Part shown: in pieces, positions 58,676 through 64,000 of the stretch | Layout of the letters: each line of letters begins with the position of its first letter | How positions within the stretch are numbered: the first letter of the stretch is position 1 | Assembly: GCF_026241335.1 (NCBI RefSeq) | Contig: NZ_JAPHAV010000006.1 | Location: 159,110-223,109, forward strand | DNA from: Ochrobactrum chromiisoli | Lineage (GTDB): Bacteria > Pseudomonadota > Alphaproteobacteria > Rhizobiales > Rhizobiaceae | Direction: 5' to 3' | Length of the DNA: 64,000 nt | The notes under the pieces: generated by a model | The model's database searches: none | What the model saw: only the letters and a program-made list of their open reading frames with translations | What the model was told of the DNA's origin: nothing | Made by a program: the position numbers and the translations under genes

Positions 58676-59721
58676 TGGGATTCCGCGAATTTTTCCATCG
58701 GCTTTCGGTTAAGTGCCCAAAACTAACGGTCCTCTTCGAACCATTTCGTCAGCCGGTGCGGGCGTTGGTTCGAAAAATTCATTATCGACATATCATAGCT
58801 GCGAGTCGTGCCGCACAACTAGAATTCATTCAAGTAGCAGAGACAGATGGAAATGGAAAAACTGTTGCGCTTATGAGTGTTCGTAATGAAATGGATCGTC
58901 TGTCCGCTTGTCTAGAGTATCATAGGCATTTAGGTGTGAGGGAATTCTGTATCGTCGATAACGGATCAACGGATGGTAGTTTTGAATTTCTTAAAGCCCA
59001 GTCTGATGTTAATCTTTATCGAACACACGAAAGTTACAAAACGTCTTATTATGGTATAACGTGGATAAATGCACTCTTTCATAAGCATGCGAAGGGGAGA
59101 TGGGCGCTCTTTTTAGACGCAGATGAATTAATTTACTTGGGAAATGAAGAATATAAAATTGATCAATATGTTGATTTTTTATCAAGTATTGGGCAATCAT
59201 ATTTATATGCTCCAATGATTGATCTATACTATTTCGACGATGAAAAGATCAAATCAGTTAGAGGGTATCATGATTTGGAGATTGCCCTTAGAGAGTCCAG
59301 ACATGATATCGACGGCTATGAGTCAGGCCGCATGCTAAATAATGGTTTTTTATCCTTAAGAGGAGGGCCAAGGGGGCGGATCGCGCAGGAAACCGGGGGC
59401 GCGCAGCCTCTTTTAATCAAGTTCCCTTTAGTTCAGCACGATGATCGCCGTTATTTTACAGCATCTTCTCACGAGTTTATGCCAGATTCATATGAAACCC
59501 ATAAAGAACATGGATGGCTTATTCATCTTAAATTGGGAACGCAGGTAGCTCGTCGGCACAGTGATCCAGATATTGAACGCGAACATTACGGAGCCGGCGG
59601 AGAAAGAGTGTACCTAAATAATTTGCGGGATATTCCAAAAGACGCCAGTGCACAGTATTTCGACGGAATGAAAACACTGGCTCGGTTGCGCGGCAAGATC
59701 GTAGCAGAAGACAGGCAATGA
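58675..59721 (+). CDS. GT2/GT92-like glycosyltransferase
   Basis: The 348-residue protein reads KTVALMSVRNEMDRLSACLE, FCIVDNGSTDGSFEFLKA, WALFLDADELIYLGNEEY (DAD metal site) and a C-terminal domain with FPLVQHDDRRYFTASSHEFM and LRLKLGTQVARRH-like LIHLKLGTQVARR. This is the Glyco_tranf_2_4 type often met in polysaccharide clusters. Sugar unknown. Coupled to the genes on both sides by one- and four-base overlaps. Confidence 0.8.
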   Translation: MGFREFFHRLSVKCPKLTVLFEPFRQPVRALVRKIHYRHIIAASRAAQLEFIQVAETDGNGKTVALMSVRNEMDRLSACLEYHRHLGVREFCIVDNGSTDGSFEFLKAQSDVNLYRTHESYKTSYYGITWINALFHKHAKGRWALFLDADELIYLGNEEYKIDQYVDFLSSIGQSYLYAPMIDLYYFDDEKIKSVRGYHDLEIALRESRHDIDGYESGRMLNNGFLSLRGGPRGRIAQETGGAQPLLIKFPLVQHDDRRYFTASSHEFMPDSYETHKEHGWLIHLKLGTQVARRHSDPDIEREHYGAGGERVYLNNLRDIPKDASAQYFDGMKTLARLRGKIVAEDRQ

Positions 59722-60533
59722 ACTTTTCTGTTCTTATGTCCGTATATCACTGTGAGAAACCTGACTATCTGGAACGTAGCCTTGAGAGTATATGGACAGA
59801 GCAGCAGTTAAAGCCTAGCGAGATTGTTTTGGTTCTCGATGGTCCAATCACTGATCAATTACAAACCGTAATCAGTAGGTGGAAGGCGCATATCGGAGAA
59901 GCACTGCGGATCATTCCTTTGAGAGAAAATATCGGATTGGGGGGCGCTTTGCGGGCAGGGCTAAATGCTTGCTCATGTGATTTGGTTGCCCGCATGGATG
60001 CGGATGATATAGCGCTCAATACGCGTTTTCAAAGACAAATCGATTTTCTGGTGAGGAACCCGCATATAGATATATTGGGATCCTGTGCCTATCTTATCAA
60101 TGATAGGGAAGAACAGATTGGTAAAAGAAGTGTGCCTGTCTCTGACGCTGAAATAAGGCGATTGGTTTGGACTTGTCCGATAATACACCCTTCGGTCATT
60201 TACAGGCGTAAACGAATCCTAGAAGCTGGATCTTATGATGCATATATCGCGCCCCGACAAGAGGACTATGATTTATGGATTCGCGCCGCACGTAACGGTC
60301 TAACTTTTCATAATCTATCGGAACCTCTGATCCTCTATAGGGTGAGCAGAGAAGATAAGAATAATTGGCGGGTCGGATGGAATCGGCTTAAAATTGGTTG
60401 GTCAGCTGTCACGGAATTTGATCGCCGAGCTATATCCTATTTAGGTATTATTTATCCTTTAGTCAGAAGTTTAACACCTAGGTATCTTCGCTGTTATCTT
60501 GTGAAAGCTTCAAAATTTTGGGATCCTCGTTAA
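59718..60533 (+). CDS. GT2 glycosyltransferase
   Basis: The 271-residue protein has an inverting GT2 core: NFSVLMSVYHCEKPDYLERS, EIVLVLDGPITDQLQTV, ENIGLGGALRAGLNACSCDL, VARMDADDIALNTRFQRQ (DADD) and QEDYDLWIRAARNGLTF. Related enzymes transfer galactose or GlcNAc in O-antigen clusters. Last gene of the glf operon; an IS407-group element follows within 30 bases, so the cluster may be truncated here. Confidence 0.85.
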   Translation: MNFSVLMSVYHCEKPDYLERSLESIWTEQQLKPSEIVLVLDGPITDQLQTVISRWKAHIGEALRIIPLRENIGLGGALRAGLNACSCDLVARMDADDIALNTRFQRQIDFLVRNPHIDILGSCAYLINDREEQIGKRSVPVSDAEIRRLVWTCPIIHPSVIYRRKRILEAGSYDAYIAPRQEDYDLWIRAARNGLTFHNLSEPLILYRVSREDKNNWRVGWNRLKIGWSAVTEFDRRAISYLGIIYPLVRSLTPRYLRCYLVKASKFWDPR

Positions 60534-60622
60534 TGGTCGGCTCCCCAATTTAGCCAGACTGACCTGCCACTGAGAATTTCCTCCAGAATGGATTAGAGTC
60601 CGGCCCAATAAAGGACGGACGA

Positions 60623-60827
60623 ATGAAGAAGCAGCGATTTACGGAAGAGCAGATTATTGCGGTGCTGAAGGAGCAGGAGGCAGGCATGAAGGTGGCCGAC
60701 CTGTGCCGCAAGTATGGGATTTCGGACGCAACATTTTATAACTGGAAAGCCAAATACGGCGGTATGGAGGTGTCCGAGGCGAAGCGCCTGAAGGCACTCG
60801 AAGAAGAGAACGCCAAGCTTAAGAAGC
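60623..60827 (+). pseudogene. IS407-group orfA, first part (split by IS66)
   Basis: Encodes MKKQRFTEEQIIAVLKEQEA, then VADLCRKYGISDATFYNWKA (helix-turn-helix) and LKALEEENAKLKK, where the IS66 interrupts. The sequence resumes after the IS66 at 63356 with LLAEQMLDAAALRELLAKKW and stops at 63415-63417, so the exact excised gene would be intact. Confidence 0.9.
60820..60827. repeat. 8-bp target duplication, left copy (TAAGAAGC)
   Basis: TAAGAAGC occurs immediately left of the IS66 start GTAAGCGGG and again immediately right of its end CGCTTAC at 63348-63355. Eight bases is the expected duplication size for IS66. Confidence 0.95.
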
Positions 60828-60904
60828 GTAAGCGGGTAAGCCACCCCACGTATCTTTTGTCGGCTTGATGGGTGATTTTGCGTATGAATCATACGGAGAG
60901 TCCT

Positions 60905-61291
60905 ATGAATGACGATATGAATCATTCCCAGATATTTGAGATTTTGACGGCGGAACCCGTGCGAAGCCGACGGCGGCCGCGTGACTGGTCGGATGACGAG
61001 AAAGCGCGGATTGTTGCCGCGTCATTGCAGCCCGGGGCTAACGTCTCGGCGGTTGCACGGTCTGAAGGACTGGATCCCTCGCAGCTTTATGGATGGCGTC
61101 GTAAGGCGCTTGCATCTGGTGTTGTTTCACCGGTAACAGCGGGACCGGCCAGTCCGGCCAGATTTGCACGTGTTGAAACGACGTGTAGCGCTTGGATCGA
61201 TATAGTTGTCGCCGACATGGTGGTTCGCGTCGGTTCAGCCTTCGATCCAGATCATCTGGTGAAGGTTCTACGGGCGGCTCGCAAGGTATGA
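60905..61291 (+). CDS. tnpA: IS66 accessory protein TnpA
   Basis: DNA-binding protein of IS66 elements, about 128 residues. It has RRRPRDWSDDEKARIVAASL, GANVSAVARSEGLDPSQLYG and WRRKAL, an HTH of the IS66 OrfA type, then a variable C-terminal part. The start MNDDMNHSQIF follows GGAGAG with short spacing; ATG 21 bases earlier or GTG at 60872 are alternatives. The stop overlaps the tnpB start (ATGA). Confidence 0.85.
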   Translation: MNDDMNHSQIFEILTAEPVRSRRRPRDWSDDEKARIVAASLQPGANVSAVARSEGLDPSQLYGWRRKALASGVVSPVTAGPASPARFARVETTCSAWIDIVVADMVVRVGSAFDPDHLVKVLRAARKV

Positions 61292-61632
61292 TCTCCAGCG
61301 GTGTGGTGGTTTATGTGTCCTGTCAACCCGTCGACTTCCGCAAGGGAGCCGCTTCGCTTATGGCAGTTGTCCGTGATGGCGGTCTCGACCCGTTCAATGG
61401 TGCCCTTTATGTCTTCCGGTCAAAACGTGCTGACCGGGTCCGGATTGTGTGGTGGGATGGAAGTGGCGTTTGCCTTTATTCGAAAACGCTTGAGGAGCGT
61501 GGCTTTTGCTGGCCGGGCCTGTCGGCAGCGAGGATACGTCTGGACCATTCCCAGCTCATGGCCTTGCTGGCCGGAATGGACTGGAAAAAGATCCGCTCGA
61601 ACAGAACAAGACGCCCCTTGCTGACGGGGTAA
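61288..61632 (+). CDS. tnpB: IS66 accessory protein TnpB
   Basis: IS66 Orf2 of 114 residues. MISSGVVVYVSCQPVDFRKG, then ALYVFRSKRADRVRIVWWDG, and CLYSKTLEERGFCWP are typical (the DFRKG and W-DGSG blocks define the family). Start ATGATC overlaps the tnpA stop by four bases. Function in transposition is required but not well understood. Confidence 0.92.
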   Translation: MISSGVVVYVSCQPVDFRKGAASLMAVVRDGGLDPFNGALYVFRSKRADRVRIVWWDGSGVCLYSKTLEERGFCWPGLSAARIRLDHSQLMALLAGMDWKKIRSNRTRRPLLTG

Positions 61633-61707
61633 CAGTGCCTGCGGCAAGATGATTCATGATGCAGTTCAGGTTGGGAAAACGGCCGCTTTTATGCTCTACT
61701 CAGCCTC

Positions 61708-63339
61708 ATGGATTTACCGCTTCACAATCTGCCGGATGACGTTGACGCACTGAAAGCTATGGTGCTCGCAATGGCTCATGAGCAGGCTGCGAAACAAGCC
61801 CGGTTGAAGGCTGCTGAAGCTGAGATTGCCCGGCTGGAGGCAGTGGAGAAGAGCGCCAACGAACGGATTGCCAATCTGACATCCATCATGAAGGTTTTGC
61901 AGCGCACCCAGCACGGCCGGCGCTCCGAACGATTACGCCTTGGTGTTAGCGATGAACAGGTATCGTTTGCTTTCGAGGAAGTGGAAACTGGTCTTTCGGC
62001 GATCCAGAGCGAACTTGACGATGCGGCCAGAGACAAGCCGAATGACAAGCCGAAACGGGCATCGCGTCCGCGCAAGGGTTTTGCGGCTCATCTCGAACGC
62101 ATTGAGGAAGTCATCGAACCGGAGGTTCCGGCTGGTTGCGAGGGGCTGGAAAAGATCCTGATCGGCGAGGATCGCTCGGAACGCCTGGACGTCGTGCCCC
62201 CGAAGTTCCGGGTTATCGTGACACGCCGCCCCAAATATGCATTCCGGAACCATGATGGTGTGGTTCAGGCGCTCGCGCCTGCACATATCATCGAGAGTGG
62301 CCTGCCGACAGAGCGCCTGCTCGCCTATATAGCCGTTTCCAAGTACGCCGATGGCCTTCCACTTTACCGTCAGGAGGCAATCTATTTGCGCGATGGCGTC
62401 GAGATCAGCCGGAGTTTGATGGCGCAATGGATGGGGCATCTGGGCTTCGAGCTTCAGATATGCGCCGATTATATCCTGGAACGGGTCAAGGAAGGTGAAA
62501 GGGTCTTCGCCGATGAGACGACCTTGCCCACTCTGGCTCCCGGTTCTGGAAAAGCCACCAAGGCATGGCTTTGGGCTTATGCACGCGATGATCGCCCCTA
62601 TGGTGGGAGCAGTCCACCAATGGTGGCCTATCGCTTTGAAGACAGTCGGGGCGCAGAATGCGTGGCGCGGCATCTTGCTGGGTTCAGCGGAATCCTGCAG
62701 GTGGACGGATATGGCGCCTATACGAGCATGATCAAGGCGCAAGCCAAGGCTGGGCGCAATGAACAGATACAGCTCGCAGGCTGCTGGGCACATCTGCGCC
62801 GCAAATTTTACGATCTGCACGTCAGCGGGATCTCGCAGGCTGCAACAGATACGGTCATCGCCATGACCAAATTGTGGAAGATCGAGGATGAGGTTCGCGG
62901 CAAGAATGCCGACATCCGCGCCGCGTTCCGTCAGGAACAGTCCGAAACCATTGTCGCCCGCCTCTTCGACCTGTGGGAACAGGAACTGGGTAAAGTCTCG
63001 GGCAAGTCCAAAACAGCCGAGGCGATCCGCTACGCGCTCACCCGGCGCGAGGCCCTGGAGCGCTTCCTCACCGATGGCCGGGTCGAAATCGATAGCAACA
63101 TTGTCGAGCGTGCGATCAGGCCACAGACAATCACGAGGAAGAACAGTCTATTTGCCGGAAGCGAGGGCGGCGGACGGACCTGGGCCACACTGGCGACGCT
63201 GCTCCAGACATGCAAAATGAATGCCGTCGATCCGCTCGACTGGCTATCCCAAACCCTGAGCCGCATCGCTAAAGGCTGGCCTGTAACCGAAATCGAAGGC
63301 CTTATGCCTTGGAACTTCAACTCTAACGCCATCGGCTGA
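61708..63339 (+). CDS. tnpC: IS66 transposase TnpC
   Basis: DDE transposase of 543 residues. N-terminal leucine-rich coiled coil (about residues 10-75), a zinc-ribbon-like region is less clear, then IESGLPTERLLAYIAVSKYA, RQEAIYLRDGVEISRSLMAQ, the DDE core with VFADETTLPTLAPGSGKATK, GILQVDGYGAYTSM and ALERFLTDGRVEIDSNIVER with AIRPQTITRKNSLFAGSEGG. No stop or frameshift is seen. It ends eight bases before the right inverted repeat end. Confidence 0.95.
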   Translation: MDLPLHNLPDDVDALKAMVLAMAHEQAAKQARLKAAEAEIARLEAVEKSANERIANLTSIMKVLQRTQHGRRSERLRLGVSDEQVSFAFEEVETGLSAIQSELDDAARDKPNDKPKRASRPRKGFAAHLERIEEVIEPEVPAGCEGLEKILIGEDRSERLDVVPPKFRVIVTRRPKYAFRNHDGVVQALAPAHIIESGLPTERLLAYIAVSKYADGLPLYRQEAIYLRDGVEISRSLMAQWMGHLGFELQICADYILERVKEGERVFADETTLPTLAPGSGKATKAWLWAYARDDRPYGGSSPPMVAYRFEDSRGAECVARHLAGFSGILQVDGYGAYTSMIKAQAKAGRNEQIQLAGCWAHLRRKFYDLHVSGISQAATDTVIAMTKLWKIEDEVRGKNADIRAAFRQEQSETIVARLFDLWEQELGKVSGKSKTAEAIRYALTRREALERFLTDGRVEIDSNIVERAIRPQTITRKNSLFAGSEGGGRTWATLATLLQTCKMNAVDPLDWLSQTLSRIAKGWPVTEIEGLMPWNFNSNAIG

Positions 63340-63347
63340 CCGCTTAC

Positions 63348-63355
63348 TAAGAAGC
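63348..63355. repeat. 8-bp target duplication, right copy (TAAGAAGC)
   Basis: Second copy of the IS66 target duplication; the IS407-group orfA resumes here in frame. Confidence 0.95.
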
Positions 63356-63410
63356 TGTTGGCCGAGCAGATGCTCGATGCCGCCGCACTCCGCGAGCTTC
63401 TCGCAAAAAA

Positions 63411-63880
63411 ATGGTAGGGCCTGCCGCCAAGCGTGACGCCGTTGCACATCTGAAGGACATAATGGGTCTTTCGGAGCGGCGGGCCTGCCAGATTGTGTCG
63501 GCTGATCGCAAGATGATCCGCTATCGGTCCTGCCGACCGCCGGAGGTCGAATTGCGGGCGAAGCTGCGCGATCTCGCCAACGAGCGACGGCGCTTCGGCT
63601 ACCGACGGCTGTTCGTCCTGCTCAGGCGGGACGGAGAGCCATCCGGCGTCAACCGCATCTATCGGCTGTATCGCGAGGAAGGGCTTTCGGTTCGCAAGCG
63701 GAAGGCTCGACGAAGGGCCGTCGGCACGCGTGCGCCGATCCTGGTCGAGGCGAAAGCAAATGCCCGTTGGTCTCTCGATTTCGTGCACGACCAGTTTGCA
63801 TGCGGGAGACGGTTCCGGATTCTCAATATCGTTGATGATGTGACGCGGGAATGCCTGGCAGCAATCCCGGACACCTCAAT
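63411..63880 (+). pseudogene. IS407-group orfB, truncated
   Basis: Starts MVGPAAKRDAVAHLKDIMGL in an ATGG overlap with the orfA stop, as in elements that use -1 frameshifting. DNA-binding part GLSERRACQIVSADRKMIRY, then RRRFGYRRLFVLLRRDG, and the DDE start ARWSLDFVHDQFACGRRFRI with NIVDDVTRECLAAIPDTS. After DTS the expected DDE continuation is replaced by unrelated sequence. Likely cut by a further insertion. Confidence 0.88.
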
Positions 63881-64000
63881 GGTGAGCGCGACGAACATCC
63901 CACCTTTTCTTTTGTGAATGATGCCGCGAGATAAGCTCCTTCATTGATAGGAGCGGACCGGGATGATTGGAGATCGCGCTGATGCCATGCTTGAAGACAT
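63881..64000. other. start of an unidentified sequence disrupting orfB
   Basis: The last 120 bases do not continue IS3-family orfB. They begin GGTGAGCGCGACGAACATCC and contain a possible start reading MIGDRADAMLEDI. This looks like the 5' end of a third mobile element, but I cannot name its family from the short stretch. Confidence 0.45.

Larger units (their letters stand above)
60828..63347 (+). mobile_element. IS66-family insertion sequence, apparently intact
   Basis: A 2520-bp element with imperfect inverted ends (GTAAGCGG inward at both ends), three transposition genes tnpA, tnpB and tnpC without visible lesions, and an exact 8-bp target duplication TAAGAAGC. It interrupts orfA of an IS407-group element. 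The clean boundaries indicate recent insertion and potential activity. Confidence 0.93.
60560..63880. mobile_element. IS407-group (IS3-family) element, split by an IS66 and truncated
   Basis: Left end near TGACCTGCCACTGAGAATTT; the right end is not seen because homology stops at about 63880. It carries orfA (MKKQRFTEEQIIAVLKEQ...) and orfB. An IS66 element sits in orfA with a perfect 8-bp duplication. Without the IS66 and one duplicate, about 790 bases of the element remain in the window. Confidence 0.8.

Noticed and set aside
61933..62820. Minus-strand frame inside tnpC
   Set aside because: Shadow of the intact IS66 transposase gene.

Overview
The window looks like chromosomal DNA of an alphaproteobacterium of the Brucella/Ochrobactrum group. 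This is inferred from the gene order of the division and cell-wall (dcw) cluster, a type-A RNase P RNA, an IalB-family protein, several intergenic palindromes that I recognise as typical of Rhizobiales, and a mixed fructose/ribose-type sugar transporter set. Species assignment needs a database comparison that I could not run.

Bases 1-11982 (minus strand) hold a tightly packed dcw operon, read rsmH-ftsL-ftsI-murE-murF-mraY-murD-ftsW-murG-murC, with murC cut by the window edge. It makes lipid-linked peptidoglycan precursors and the division synthase. No mraZ lies upstream of rsmH; a divergent Mn(II) transporter gene mntH with a Mur-like operator follows directly. Bases 13.7-22.7 kb are rich in peptidoglycan hydrolases (SLT transglycosylase, amidase, GH25 muramidase, MltB-type transglycosylase) plus a DjlA-like co-chaperone, two small lipoproteins, rnpB and an AEC transporter. 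Bases 22.7-27.7 kb carry metF with an ArsR-methyltransferase fusion regulator and its probable operator, a DUF2293 protein, tam and ettA.

Bases 28-46.5 kb are a metabolic and envelope mosaic: a monoacylglycerol-lipase-like hydrolase, a DPM1-like glycosyltransferase with a LAB_N membrane partner, UDP-glucose dehydrogenase, a D-lyxose isomerase-like protein, glycine betaine demethylase gbcA-gbcB, nicotinamidase, DUF2165 and DUF475 membrane proteins, a beta-barrel protein, a DUF4239-like protein, a secreted protein with a possible transglutaminase-like Cys-His-Asp triad next to a choloylglycine-hydrolase-family enzyme, CsbD, IalB, and a sugar ABC transporter behind a perfect 16-bp palindrome.

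Bases 46.6-64 kb are an accessory polysaccharide region shaped by insertion sequences. A decayed IS3-family element abuts a tyrosine-recombinase remnant; then come rmlA-C-B-D (dTDP-L-rhamnose), an IS2-group element broken by an internally deleted IS110-family element, galU, and an AT-rich operon of glf (UDP-galactofuranose) with four glycosyltransferases. The right end is a nest: an apparently intact 2520-bp IS66 element with an exact 8-bp target duplication lies inside an IS407-group element, whose orfB is itself cut by a further unidentified sequence at the window edge. Together rml, galU, glf and the glycosyltransferases suggest a branched surface glycan with rhamnose and galactofuranose.
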